Numbered from the stretch's first letter, positions 42,239 through 51,374 are shown. The stretch is DNA of 64,000 nt from Hamadaea sp. (GCF_013362815.1 NZ_JABFVK010000008.1:1-64000), one strand, 5' to 3'. Translations and numbers: made by a program. The notes: generated by a model from the letters alone, not told the origin.

Positions 42239-43153
42239 ATGGGCAAGACAGCGCCAGCCGGGCCGTCAGCGCAACCGCCGACCTACGAGGGCCGTCCGCT
42301 GCCCAAGCCCGAGGAGGACATCTACGACCAGGGACTGCGGTTCGACATGCAGACCCTCCTCGGGCGGCGCAAGCTGCTGGCCGCCTTCGGGCTGGGCGTC
42401 GCCGGGCTCGGGCTCGCCGCCTGCGGGAAGTCCGAGGACAGCGGATCGGACGGCACCTCCGCCGACAACGTTTCGACTTCGGCCGGGGAGATCCCGGAGG
42501 AGACCGCCGGTCCCTACCCGGGCGACGGCTCGAACGGGCCCGACGTCCTGGCGCAGAGCGGCATCGTACGCAGCGACATCCGGTCCAGCTTCGGCAGTGC
42601 GAGCGGAACGGCCGAGGGCGTCCCGATGACCCTGGAACTGACGATCAAGGACCTGGCCGACGGCGGCGGCGCGTTCGCGGGCGTGGCGGTGTACGTGTGG
42701 CACGCCAACCGCGACGGCAAGTACTCGCTCTACTCCGAGGGCGTCACGGATCAGAACTACCTCCGGGGCGTACAGGTCTCCGACTCGACGGGCAAGGTGA
42801 CCTTCACCAGTGTCTTTCCGGCGTGCTATGACGGCCGGTGGCCGCACATCCATTTCGAGGTCTATCCGGACCAGGCCGGCCTCACCGACTCGACCAACGC
42901 CATCGCGACCTCCCAGGTAGCCCTGCCCGCCGACGTCTGCAAGACGGCGTACGCGACGGCCGGCTACGAGCAGTCGGTGACGAACCTCGCGAAGGTCAGT
43001 CTGAGCACGGACAACGTCTTCGGCGACGACTCCGGGACGTCCCAGCTCGGCACGGTGACCGGCGATGCCACGAACGGCTACAAGGTGGCGCTGAACGTCG
43101 GCGTGGACACCGGCACGAAGGCGGGCGGGGGCGGGCGGGCCCCGGCCAAGTAG
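42239..43153 (+). CDS. Exported intradiol ring-cleavage dioxygenase-like lipoprotein
   Basis: Non-heme Fe(III) dioxygenase-like protein of 304 residues. GAGGAG precedes ATG 42239. An N-terminal Tat-type signal (GRRKLLAAFGLGVAGL) and lipobox LAAC (C62) place it outside the membrane, unlike the cytosolic catechol enzymes. The dioxygenase core has VYVWHANRDGKYSLY, QNYLRGVQ and CYDGRWPHIHFEVY, in which the Tyr and His iron ligands are present. A Gly-rich tail follows. Exported intradiol-type proteins are common in actinobacteria; their substrate is mostly unknown, perhaps lignin-derived phenols. Confidence 0.88.
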   Translation: MGKTAPAGPSAQPPTYEGRPLPKPEEDIYDQGLRFDMQTLLGRRKLLAAFGLGVAGLGLAACGKSEDSGSDGTSADNVSTSAGEIPEETAGPYPGDGSNGPDVLAQSGIVRSDIRSSFGSASGTAEGVPMTLELTIKDLADGGGAFAGVAVYVWHANRDGKYSLYSEGVTDQNYLRGVQVSDSTGKVTFTSVFPACYDGRWPHIHFEVYPDQAGLTDSTNAIATSQVALPADVCKTAYATAGYEQSVTNLAKVSLSTDNVFGDDSGTSQLGTVTGDATNGYKVALNVGVDTGTKAGGGGRAPAK

Positions 43154-43205
43154 CACTGTCGACTGTGGTCCAGCAGGAGGGGACGGGGCTCTATACGATC
43201 GCCTC

Positions 43206-44903
43206 GTGACCCTTCCCGCCCCGGCACACTTCGTCGTCTGCGGCTTCGACGGACTGGCGTACCGGCTCGCCGAGCAGCTCACCACCCGCTATGACACCGA
43301 TGTCGTGGTGCTGATGACGGAGGAGCAACAACGCAAGGCCGCCGCCCGCGACTTCGCCGAACTCGACCGCGTACGCGTCCTCGTGGTCGAACGCATCAGC
43401 GAGAAGGCACTGGAGCAGGCCGCCGTGACCGAGGCGGCCGGACTGGCGCTGACCTTCCAGGACGACGTCGGCAACATCCACCTCGCGTTGCAGGCCCGGG
43501 AGACGGCGCCCGGACTGCGGATCGTGATCCGGATGTACAACAGCAGCCTGGCGCACAGCATCGAGCCGTTGCTCGGCGACTGCAAGGTGCTCTCCGACTC
43601 CGAGATCGCCGCGCCGGCCCTCGTGGCCTCGGCGTTGCGCGAGGTGGCCGCCAACCCGGTGAAGGTCGCTCAGCGTACGCTCGTCGTGGCTCGGCGATCC
43701 GATGTCAGCGACCGCTATGTGATCTGCGGATTGGCCGACACCGCCGCCGAGGGTGGCCCGGCGATGCTGCCGCGTGACGAGCAGACGGCCGATCTGGTGC
43801 TGGCCGATCTGCGGGGGCTGCCCGATCTGGAGTCCACTTTGGGCACTCGCCCGGCGCCCGCCCGCAGCCACCGGATCGGCGTCATCCGGACGTTCCTGGG
43901 CGCGTTGGTCTCCCGCAAGTCGCGGATCGCGGTCAGCGTCGTCTTCGGGCTGATCATCCTCGCGACGACCGCGCTGGCGGTGAGTCTGCGCATCGGTCCG
44001 GGCGACGCCCTCTACGTCGCGTTGGCGACCGTGCTGGGCGGCACCGAGGTCAACGACGACTACACGACTTGGCAGAAGTCGTTGCAGATCCTCCTCGGCG
44101 TCGCCGGGCTGGCCCTCGTGCCGCTGATCACGGCGCTGGTCGTGGAGGGCATGGTTCGGGCGCGGCTGGCCGTCGCCGAGGTACGCCTCCGGCAGCCGCA
44201 CGCCGACCACCTCGTCGTCGCCGGGCTCGGCGGGGTCGGAACCCGCGTCCTGCGACTGCTCCACGACCGGGGCGTACGCATGGTCGCCATCGCCGCCGAC
44301 GAGAAGTCCCGGGGTGTGCCGCTCGCCCGGGAACTGGGCATTCCGCTGGTCATCGGCGACCCCGGACGCGAGTCCACGCTGCGAGCCGCCGGGGCGGACC
44401 AGGCTCGGGCGCTGCTGGCCATCACGAGCTCCGACGCGTCCAATTTGGAGACCACGTTGCGGGCGCGGAACCTGCGCTCCAGCCTGCACGTGGTGCTCCG
44501 GCTGTTCGACGGCGATCTGGCCCGGCGCGTACGCCGAACGTTCAACCTGCCCTACTCACACAGCGTCTCCTACCTCGCCGCGCCCGCCTTCGCCGAGGCG
44601 TTGATGGACCGCGAGGTGATCGGCACGATCCCGGTCGAGCGCCGGGTTCTGCTGATCGCGGAGGTCGTCGTGGCCAGCGGGTCCGATTTGGACGGTGGCC
44701 GGATCGCCGACGCCGACGACCCGGGGGCGTTGCGGGTGATCGCCGTCAACGAGTTCGGCGAGCCCCGGCCGTTGTGGCGGCCCGCGCCGGCCCGCCGGAT
44801 GCGGACCAACGATCGGCTGACCGTGGTCGGCACCCGGGCGGGGCTCAGCGCGCTCGTCCGGCGCTCAGTCGCCGGATCGCGTACGCGCCGACGGCCGGGC
44901 TAG
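43206..44903 (+). CDS. RCK-TM-RCK ion-channel-like protein (TrkA-N domains)
   Basis: Membrane protein of 565 residues. Two RCK/TrkA-N nucleotide-binding domains (FVVCGFDGLAYRLAEQL at about 9-25; LVVAGLGGVGTRVLRLL at about 335-351) flank a two-helix membrane unit (about 241-262 and 292-312). The re-entrant segment reads LATVLGGTEV, with TVLGG at 275-279 where K+ channels have TVGYG, so K+ selectivity is doubtful; CASTOR/POLLUX-like channels also lack GYG. GTG 43206 is six bases after TACGAT (43194-43199), implying a leaderless transcript. Its stop overlaps the convergent sigma-factor gene by four bases. Confidence 0.85.
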   Translation: MTLPAPAHFVVCGFDGLAYRLAEQLTTRYDTDVVVLMTEEQQRKAAARDFAELDRVRVLVVERISEKALEQAAVTEAAGLALTFQDDVGNIHLALQARETAPGLRIVIRMYNSSLAHSIEPLLGDCKVLSDSEIAAPALVASALREVAANPVKVAQRTLVVARRSDVSDRYVICGLADTAAEGGPAMLPRDEQTADLVLADLRGLPDLESTLGTRPAPARSHRIGVIRTFLGALVSRKSRIAVSVVFGLIILATTALAVSLRIGPGDALYVALATVLGGTEVNDDYTTWQKSLQILLGVAGLALVPLITALVVEGMVRARLAVAEVRLRQPHADHLVVAGLGGVGTRVLRLLHDRGVRMVAIAADEKSRGVPLARELGIPLVIGDPGRESTLRAAGADQARALLAITSSDASNLETTLRARNLRSSLHVVLRLFDGDLARRVRRTFNLPYSHSVSYLAAPAFAEALMDREVIGTIPVERRVLLIAEVVVASGSDLDGGRIADADDPGALRVIAVNEFGEPRPLWRPAPARRMRTNDRLTVVGTRAGLSALVRRSVAGSRTRRRPG

Positions 44904-46756
44904 TCGCTGAACCGATAGACCACGAAGTGGTCGCCGATCTGGGTGATCAGTGCCTTGGCACCGATGCCCGGACCGAGGCCGGTCACCTCGAACGCGCCGA
45001 GATCGGTCCGGGCCAGCGTGCCCAGATCCAGCCCGAACAAATGCCCGTCGTGGTAGAGGAACATCGAACTCGCGTTGACTCGCATCGGGTATCCGGCCCG
45101 CTCGGCCTCGGTCAGGACATCCTTGCCCTGGCTGTCGAGAAGGAGGTTGCTCGGGCGGTCCGGGCCGCCCCCGTAGACGACGAGATGGTCGCCGACCGCG
45201 AGGAGGTCCTCGGTGTCCTTGACCCGCGTACGCCAGACCACTTTGGACCAGTTCAGCGCCACGACGTCCGCCTGGAACAAGTCGCCGTCGACCAGGCACA
45301 TCAGCCGGCCACACGGCGTCAGGTTCTGCAGCCGGTTCGCGTTGTCGGCCGATTCCACCGGCACCTGCGCCTCGTAAAGCCGCTCCCATTTCCGGCCCGG
45401 CTCCAAGGTCAAGGCACGCAGTGACGTCCCCGTGGTCTGGTAAACCCTGCCCTCATAGGCCAGGAAGTCCCCCGAACCCGCATCCGGCCAGGAGCGCCCG
45501 GTCGGCTTGCCGGTGGCGACGGCGTACTCGGTCAGCGTGCCCGCGCCGTCCACCTGGAACAACGTGTCGCCGTGATCTTCGGCCGCGAACGGCCCCGATC
45601 GGCGTCCGGCCGGTCCGGTCAGGTCGCTCGCGGTGCGCATGCTGAAGGTCGACGCGATCTCGCCGTCGAAGGTCCAGGCTGGTTGCCCGGTCAGCCAGTC
45701 GTAGGCGGTCGTCTTCTTGCCGTCGCGATCGGCGAGCACGAGCACGTCCGGGTAGGCCAGCATGTCGAATCCGTTGATGTTCATGCCCCGGTGCCAGCGC
45801 AGCTTGCCGGTCGCCGGGTCCACGACGAACAGTTCCTGATCGAGGGCGGAGCCGTCATTGCGCTCACCGATGCTCACAACAGCATTCGGCAGCGCGATCA
45901 TCCCGTTCCAGTCGTCGAACACGCCGGGCAAGGTCAGGCTCGGCCACAGCGGGTCGCCCGTGCGTACGTCGAGAGCGCCGATGCCCAGCAGGCCGGTCGG
46001 CCCGCGCCAGGCGACGAACCCTCGGTCACCGACGACCGAGCTCATCGTGAAATCGACGCTCTTCGGGACCTTCACCCCCGCGCCGCCCGCCTGCTCCATC
46101 TTCCGGAAGGCGATCGGGCTGCTGGTCGGGGCGACGGGCTGTGGTGGGTTGGGATCCGGGGCGGTGCCACGCAAGATCACCGTCGCGAGCACCAGGATCG
46201 CGAGCACGGCCAGGCCCGCGGCGGTGATCATCTGGGTACGCACGCGGCGGCGGGCGCGGTGAGTGACGTCCTCGACGGGCGGGATGACAGCAGCGTCGGA
46301 CTCCTCTCGCAGTGCCTCGGCGAGGCCGGCCCGGCCCCGGGACAGCCACGATTTCACCGTTCCCTCGGCCACCCCGGTCTCGGCGGCGATCTGGCCGACG
46401 GACAGGTCGAGCAGGTAGTACAACGCGAGCGCCCGGCGCTGCGGTTCGGGCAGCTGCCGTAGGGCGGTCGTCAGGAGAACCGTGTCCTCCGAGGGTGGTG
46501 GGACGACGCCTACCCGAGCAGCCGGCGACTTTCTGCGTACCGCCAAGTGACGCCACCAGTCGAAGATCAGACGCGTGACCACCAGGCGCAACCACGCCTC
46601 GGCGTCGTCATACCCCCGGACCTTGCGCCAGCGCTGCCAGGCGCGGGCATAGGCCTCCTGGACCACGTCCTGGGCCTGCGGGAGGTCGCCCGTGAGACCG
46701 TACGCGTAGCGCAAGGTCCGGGGCGAGGTCGACCGGTAGAACTCGACGAAATCCAC
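44900..46756 (-). CDS. ECF sigma factor fused through a membrane helix to a beta-propeller sensor
   Basis: Single polypeptide of 618 residues. Residues 1-155 are an ECF sigma factor of the SigE-like group: region 2 (LTGDLPQAQDVVQEAYARAW, DAEAWLRLVVTRLIFDWWR) and region 4 (LRQLPEPQRRALALYYLLDL, VAEGTVKSWLSRGRAGLAEA). A membrane helix spans about 174-196 (MITAAGLAVLAILVLATVIL). Residues 205-618 resemble PQQ/WD40-like propeller blades (ALDVRTGDPLWPSLTLPGVF, VVDPATGKLRWHRG, FGLDLGTLARTDLG) and should lie outside the cell. No separate anti-sigma gene is adjacent. The sigma part may be released by proteolysis or act at the membrane. GTG 46756 lacks a strong ribosome-binding site. Confidence 0.85.
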   Translation of the reverse strand: MDFVEFYRSTSPRTLRYAYGLTGDLPQAQDVVQEAYARAWQRWRKVRGYDDAEAWLRLVVTRLIFDWWRHLAVRRKSPAARVGVVPPPSEDTVLLTTALRQLPEPQRRALALYYLLDLSVGQIAAETGVAEGTVKSWLSRGRAGLAEALREESDAAVIPPVEDVTHRARRRVRTQMITAAGLAVLAILVLATVILRGTAPDPNPPQPVAPTSSPIAFRKMEQAGGAGVKVPKSVDFTMSSVVGDRGFVAWRGPTGLLGIGALDVRTGDPLWPSLTLPGVFDDWNGMIALPNAVVSIGERNDGSALDQELFVVDPATGKLRWHRGMNINGFDMLAYPDVLVLADRDGKKTTAYDWLTGQPAWTFDGEIASTFSMRTASDLTGPAGRRSGPFAAEDHGDTLFQVDGAGTLTEYAVATGKPTGRSWPDAGSGDFLAYEGRVYQTTGTSLRALTLEPGRKWERLYEAQVPVESADNANRLQNLTPCGRLMCLVDGDLFQADVVALNWSKVVWRTRVKDTEDLLAVGDHLVVYGGGPDRPSNLLLDSQGKDVLTEAERAGYPMRVNASSMFLYHDGHLFGLDLGTLARTDLGAFEVTGLGPGIGAKALITQIGDHFVVYRFSD

Positions 46757-46835
46757 GTAAACCGCCTGTAGTAGAGGTGTTCTCGCCGATGGACACGGGT
46801 CCGGCTCCCGAACGGTTGCAACCTATGCTGTCGAG

Positions 46836-47414
46836 ATGAGCGACCCCAAGGATGACCTGGTCCGATACCTGTACGCCGCCCGCGATGCCATGATCTGGAA
46901 GCTCGACGGCCTGTCGGAGTACGACGTGCGGCGACCCCTGGTGCCCACCGGCACCAACCTGCTGGGCCTGATCAAGCATGTGGCGATCGTGACCGCGGGG
47001 TACTTCGGCGACACCTTCGACCGGCCGTTCCCCGAAGTCGCCCCCTGGCTGAGCGACGATGCCGAGGAGAACGCGGACATGTGGGCGAACACCGGCGAGA
47101 CGAGAGACGACATCCTCGGACTGTGGGAGCGGGCCTGGGCGCACGCCGAAGCCACCATCACGGAGCTGCCGCTGGACGCGATCGGGCACGTGCCGTGGTG
47201 GAACCCGGCGACCAACGAGGTCACCCTGCACAAGATCCTGTGCCACATGACGGCCGAGGCGCAGCGCCATGCCGGGCACGCCGACCTGGTTCGCGAGCTC
47301 ATCGACGGTTCGGTCGGGTTGCGGGCCGACGTGTCGAACCTGCCCTCGACCGACGGCTCCTTCTGGGCTGCTCACTACTCTCGGGTCGACGCTGCCGCTC
47401 GATCCTTCTTGTAG
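46836..47414 (+). CDS. DinB/DUF664-family protein
   Basis: Four-helix-bundle protein of 192 residues. The three metal-binding His of the DinB fold are probably in LLGLIKHVAIV, EAQRHAGHADLV (two His). This group includes mycothiol-dependent transferases and uncharacterised stress proteins. ATG 46836 follows TATGCT (46824-46829) by six bases, pointing to a leaderless message. It is divergent from the sigma-propeller gene. Confidence 0.85.
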   Translation: MSDPKDDLVRYLYAARDAMIWKLDGLSEYDVRRPLVPTGTNLLGLIKHVAIVTAGYFGDTFDRPFPEVAPWLSDDAEENADMWANTGETRDDILGLWERAWAHAEATITELPLDAIGHVPWWNPATNEVTLHKILCHMTAEAQRHAGHADLVRELIDGSVGLRADVSNLPSTDGSFWAAHYSRVDAAARSFL

Positions 47415-47430
47415 CTTTTCCTTCCCTGTA

Positions 47431-47483
47431 GATCACGGTTACGCATACTTCCCGGGCCGGTTGAGGCATGCGTAACCGTGATC
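47431..47483. terminator. Inverted repeat between convergent genes (family 2)
   Basis: GATCACGGTTACGCAT (47431-47446) pairs with ATGCGTAACCGTGATC (47468-47483). The arm is shared with the hairpin at 34236-34301. The flanking bases differ, so the stem rather than the loop is conserved. Confidence 0.78.
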
Positions 47484-47547
47484 CGCATGAGTCGGCGGCG
47501 GCGGCGCTCCCGGCGGAGGGCTTGGCGGCGGGCGCTCGGGCAGGTGG

Positions 47548-48579
47548 TCAGCGGCGCCAGGCGGGCATGACGTCGAACGGCTTGGCGGTCTTCGCCGGAT
47601 CGCGTTCCACCAGGTCGCCGTGGACGGGGTCGACGAGCGCTGCGTCGATCCGGGCCAGCGTCTCGGCGTCGAGCTTGACGTCGAGCGCGGCGACGTTCTC
47701 CGCGAGCTGCTCGGGCCGGGACGCGCCGACGATGGCAGCGCTGACGCCCGGGCGGCTCAGCACCCAGGCCACCGCGAGCTGAGCCATCGTGACGCCGAGC
47801 TCGTCGGCGATCGGCTTGACCCGCTGGACCGCGCGGAGCACGGGGTCGGCGAGGTAGCGGCCGACGAAGGCGGAGCCTTTGTCGGAGGCCGCGCGCGAGC
47901 CCGCCGGCGGCTGCGTACCCGGGAGGTATTTGCCGGTCAGCACACCCTGCGCCACCGGTGAGAACACGATCTGGCCCAGGCCGCCTTCGAGGCTCGCGGG
48001 GACGACCTCGGCCTCGATGACCCGCCAGAGCATCGAGTACTGCGGCTGATTGGAGATCAGCGGCATGCGCAACTCCCGGGCCAGCGCCGCGCCCGCCTCG
48101 ATCTGGGCGGCGGTCCACTCGGACACTCCGATGTAGAGCACCTTGCCTTGGCGTACGAGGTCCGCGAAGGCGGTCATCGTCTCCTCGAGCGGCGTCTTCG
48201 GATCGAACCGGTGCGCCTGGTAGAGATCCACGTAGTCGGTCCGCAACCGGCGTAGCGAAGCGTTGCAGCTCTCCAGGATGTGCTTGCGCGACAGGCCTTC
48301 GTCGTTGGCCCCCGGCCCGGTACGCAGACAGACCTTCGTGAGGATCTCCAGTGACTCCCGGCGTACGCCGTGGAGGGCCTCGCCGAGCAGTTCCTCCGCG
48401 GCACCGAACTCGGGACGGCCGTAGACGTCGGCCGTGTCGAACGTGGTGATGCCGACGTCGAGCGCCGTACGCAGCGTCGCCTTGGCGGAGTCGGCGGCGG
48501 CCGAGTCGTGGGTGAGCCAGCTGCCGAAGGTGATCGCGCTGACCTGCAGGCCGCTTCGGCCGAGGGGACGGTGCTCCAT
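47548..48579 (-). CDS. Aldo/keto reductase
   Basis: NADPH-dependent oxidoreductase of 343 residues. The catalytic tetrad is visible: D in FDTADVYG, Y in the same motif, K in EILTKVC and H in LYQAHRFDP. The C-terminal IVGASRPEQLAENV binds the cofactor phosphate. It resembles the voltage-gated K+ channel beta-subunit/YghZ branch. ATG 48579 is preferred to the upstream 48621 start because homology starts at MEHRPLGRSG; TAGAGT lies eight bases upstream. Substrate unknown. Confidence 0.9.
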   Translation of the reverse strand: MEHRPLGRSGLQVSAITFGSWLTHDSAAADSAKATLRTALDVGITTFDTADVYGRPEFGAAEELLGEALHGVRRESLEILTKVCLRTGPGANDEGLSRKHILESCNASLRRLRTDYVDLYQAHRFDPKTPLEETMTAFADLVRQGKVLYIGVSEWTAAQIEAGAALARELRMPLISNQPQYSMLWRVIEAEVVPASLEGGLGQIVFSPVAQGVLTGKYLPGTQPPAGSRAASDKGSAFVGRYLADPVLRAVQRVKPIADELGVTMAQLAVAWVLSRPGVSAAIVGASRPEQLAENVAALDVKLDAETLARIDAALVDPVHGDLVERDPAKTAKPFDVMPAWRR

Positions 48580-48630
48580 GAAGATCGACTCTACCCGGCT
48601 TTGGGTTCGTGGGTGGTTCATGGTTTTCGT

Positions 48631-48690
48631 GCGTTATCCCGGGATAACGCGGCTTTGGCGCGGATTTTAGGCACGTTATCCCGGATAACG
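48631..48690. repeat. Two GTTATCC/GGATAAC palindromes (family 5)
   Basis: GCGTTATCCCGGGATAACGC (48631-48650) is a perfect 20-bp palindrome. CGTTATCC-C-GGATAACG (48674-48690) is a second copy 24 bases on. They lie between the LPXTG-like gene stop (48734) and the aldo/keto reductase start. A degenerate pair occurs at 1231-1285. Confidence 0.75.
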
Positions 48691-48733
48691 CGCGGAGCCG
48701 AGCGCGCCTGCCTCTCGACGGGAGGACCGCTCG

Positions 48734-49576
48734 TCAGCGCAGGCGCCGGCGGCGCAATCCGTACGCCAACGCGGTCCCGACGGCGAGTAGCAGACCCCCG
48801 ACGAGCGCCGGTGAAACAGCGTCGGTTCCGGTGTCCGGCAGCGTCGGCCCGGTCGGCGACGGCTGGGCGGACGGCGTACGCGACGGGACCGGGGTCGGGT
48901 CGAAATCGGTGAACTGGCTGGTCGTGCCGTCGGTGATGGTGACGGCGTCGGCGTACCCGTCGGCCGGTCCGGCGACGCCGGAGCCGAGGCCCAGCTGCGC
49001 CTGGCCCCAAGCGCCCGCCGGATAGCGGGCGGCGAACTCGGCGAGCGTGCACTTGGCGGCCTGTCCGCAGAACCCGTCGCCGGTGTTGGTCTGCCAGACG
49101 ATCGAGTCCGGCCCGAGCGTCCACTGTTGCCACGCGCCGGGCGTGATCGTCCCGTTGTGCCGCGGCTCGAAGCTCAAGGTGGTGAAGTTCGCCGGTGCCG
49201 GCGTCACGACCTGGAACCCGGCGAACCGCAGGGTCGGCGTGAAGCCGTCCGGGTCGCCGTCGGCGATGTAGGTCGAATAGGACGCGGAGAGCCCCGACCA
49301 GGGACGGGTGGCCAGTGCGCCGAGGTCGGTTCCGGCCAGGGCCCGATCCGAGGCTCCGTCGACGTGCAGTTTGAGGCTGCCGATGCCGGCGGGCGGCGTA
49401 CCGGGGCCGGTGACGATCGTGACGGATCCGCCCGCCGTCGTGTCTGGAAGAACGCTCCAGTTGCCGCCGGGCAGGGTATGCACCGTGTCGGCGGCGGCCG
49501 CGGTCGCGACGGTCAGGGCTGCGAGGAGTCCGGCGAGCCCGCTGACGATGTGGCGAATGCGGCTAATTCTCAACAC
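48734..49576 (-). CDS. Secreted LPXTG-like wall-anchored protein
   Basis: Protein of about 280 residues. An N-terminal signal peptide (IVSGLAGLLAALTVATAAAA) and a C-terminal sorting signal (LPDTGTDAVSPALVGG, helix, RRRRLR) indicate export and sortase attachment. The middle part is beta-rich (SVLPDTTAGGSVTIVTGPGT, GAWQQWTLGPDSIVWQ) with a Cys pair (GFCGQAAKCTL) and a Pro/Ser spacer. GTG 49576 is tentative: TAGGTT ends eight bases upstream, and longer starts would spoil the signal peptide. Function unknown. Confidence 0.78.
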   Translation of the reverse strand: MLRISRIRHIVSGLAGLLAALTVATAAAADTVHTLPGGNWSVLPDTTAGGSVTIVTGPGTPPAGIGSLKLHVDGASDRALAGTDLGALATRPWSGLSASYSTYIADGDPDGFTPTLRFAGFQVVTPAPANFTTLSFEPRHNGTITPGAWQQWTLGPDSIVWQTNTGDGFCGQAAKCTLAEFAARYPAGAWGQAQLGLGSGVAGPADGYADAVTITDGTTSQFTDFDPTPVPSRTPSAQPSPTGPTLPDTGTDAVSPALVGGLLLAVGTALAYGLRRRRLR

Positions 49577-49659
49577 AACGGATGAACCTACGCCAATTGC
49601 GCGGTATTTCCGTGACGCAACGCTGGTCGCGCCCGTGCGGGCCCGCCAAATCCGCAGCT

Positions 49660-49714
49660 GGATCAGGGTTCTCGGTCGAATCAAGCGCCAAGATTCGACC
49701 GAGAACCCTGATCC
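49660..49714. terminator. 23-bp perfect inverted repeat (family 3)
   Basis: GGATCAGGGTTCTCGGTCGA (continuing ATC, 49660-49682) pairs perfectly with 49692-49714 across a 9-base loop, 28 bases beyond the chitinase stop. The arm closely matches that of 58061-58121. Confidence 0.85.
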
Positions 49715-49742
49715 GCGCTAACAGCCCAGCCAGGTATACAAC

Positions 49743-51374
49743 TCAGCCGGAGTAGCCGGCGAAGATCTTGCTGAACTCGTATGGGGCCTGAGCGACGTTC
49801 GTGCATCGATAGAGCGCGCCGGTGCACGCGTTGCGGTCGCGGGTGGTCTCCCAGAAGGCCAGCAGGCCGAGGTGCTTGGACTGGGCGAAGGTCACCATCT
49901 GCCGGGAGTCCGCCTGGTCGTAGACGTGCCCGTCGTCGTTCTGGCCGAGCATCGGCGTCACGCCGACCATCTTCCAGACCTGGGCGTCGGTCTTGCCCGG
50001 GTAGAGCGTCTTGAGCTGGGCGAACGTCGAATTCGCCGCTTGAACCGCGAAGTCGCCGTAGTCCCCGGTCCGGTAGTAGTCCATCGCCATCACGTTGACC
50101 AGGTCGAGATTCACCCCGGCGTCACGCGTCGAGCGTACGACGTTGAGGCCGTCGGCGGTGAGGCCCTCGGGCAGGACCGGGAGCGTGAGCGAGATCTTCA
50201 GGCCTGGGTTGGCCTGCTGCAATCCGGCCAGCGCCTGCGAACGCCGGGCGACCGAGGTCGGGTCGGCGGTCGCGGATCCCTCGATGTCGAGGTCGATGTA
50301 CTTCAAGTTGTACGCCGAGACGACCGCTTGGTACTCGGCCTGAGTCGCAGCCACGGTCGAGCACGCCTGGGCCAGTTCGATGCCGGTCGCGCCGCCGAAG
50401 GAGACCTTGACGTCGCCACCGGCCGCCCGGATCGCCTGGATCTGGTCGAGGTTCCAGGCCTGCCGCGGGTCGTACGCGTTGAACCACATCGCCTTGCACG
50501 CGGACGCCGTGATGAAGGCGAGCGTGAAGCTCTTCAGCGTGCTGCCGCTGGACAGGTCGGTCAGCAGGGGAGTGGGCCAGGCCCCGAGATCCACATAGGG
50601 CGCGACGGGCAGGCCGGGCGCGGTCGGGCAGCCGGAGGTGCTGACGCTCACCGGTGTGGAGACGGCCGATTCGCCGTCCGCGTTGTACGCCGAGACGCCG
50701 TAGCTGTGGCTGGAACAGGTCGCCAGGCCGCTGATGGTGGCGGTCGTGCCGGTGATCGTGCTGCGCAGGGTGGTGCCCTCGTAGACGCGGTACCCGGTCG
50801 CGCCGGTCGACGCGGCCCAGCTCAGCGAGACGGAGCTCGCCGTGGTGCCGGTGACGGCGAGCCCGGTCGGAGTGGCCGGACCGGTCGGGGTGCCGCCTCC
50901 GCCGCCGGGACCGTCGAGCGAGACGTCGTCGGCGTAGTAGGTGCCGGTGCCGTACCACCCGTGCAGGAAGACCTGGACGCTGGTCTGTGTGGCACTAGTC
51001 GTGAAGTTCACGGTCAGCTGCGTGTACGCCGTCGCCGAGGGCGTCCAGGTAGAGGCTCCGCCGACGATCCCGAGATAGACGTAGCTGCCGCGGACCCAGG
51101 CAGTCAGGGCGTACGCGGTGTTGGGTTGCACCGTGACGGTCTGGGTGCACTGCGCGTTGTCGGAGGCCGAGGCGGCTCCCGCGAGGGCACGGCTGCCACT
51201 GTGGACGGGCGTGGTGACGACCGAGCCGAGCCCCCCGGTACACGACCATGGGGACAACACGCCGGACTCGAAGCCCGGATTGGTGAGCAGGTTGGCCGCG
51301 TACGCCGGTTGTGCTTCGACGAACAGGGAACCGGCCAGCACCAGGGCGAGCGCGATGAATCGAAGCTTTCTCAT
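49743..51374 (-). CDS. Secreted GH18 chitinase with CBM4/9-like and Fn3 domains
   Basis: Exported protein of 543 residues with a signal peptide ending AQPAYA. A CBM4/9-like jelly roll (NLLTNPGFESGVLSPWSCTG, TYYADDVSLDG) is followed by an Fn3 domain (ATPTGLAVTGTTASSVSLSW) and a GH18-like barrel from about 245. The barrel strand KYIDLDIEG holds the GH18 D-x-D-x-E motif, with the acid Glu kept; SFGGATG and VMAMDYY are the other family landmarks. It should cut chitin and supply the NgcEFG-like transporter. ATG 51374 lies six bases after AATAAT in an AT-rich palindrome (TTATTAATAA), so it may be leaderless. Confidence 0.9.
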   Translation of the reverse strand: MRKLRFIALALVLAGSLFVEAQPAYAANLLTNPGFESGVLSPWSCTGGLGSVVTTPVHSGSRALAGAASASDNAQCTQTVTVQPNTAYALTAWVRGSYVYLGIVGGASTWTPSATAYTQLTVNFTTSATQTSVQVFLHGWYGTGTYYADDVSLDGPGGGGGTPTGPATPTGLAVTGTTASSVSLSWAASTGATGYRVYEGTTLRSTITGTTATISGLATCSSHSYGVSAYNADGESAVSTPVSVSTSGCPTAPGLPVAPYVDLGAWPTPLLTDLSSGSTLKSFTLAFITASACKAMWFNAYDPRQAWNLDQIQAIRAAGGDVKVSFGGATGIELAQACSTVAATQAEYQAVVSAYNLKYIDLDIEGSATADPTSVARRSQALAGLQQANPGLKISLTLPVLPEGLTADGLNVVRSTRDAGVNLDLVNVMAMDYYRTGDYGDFAVQAANSTFAQLKTLYPGKTDAQVWKMVGVTPMLGQNDDGHVYDQADSRQMVTFAQSKHLGLLAFWETTRDRNACTGALYRCTNVAQAPYEFSKIFAGYSG

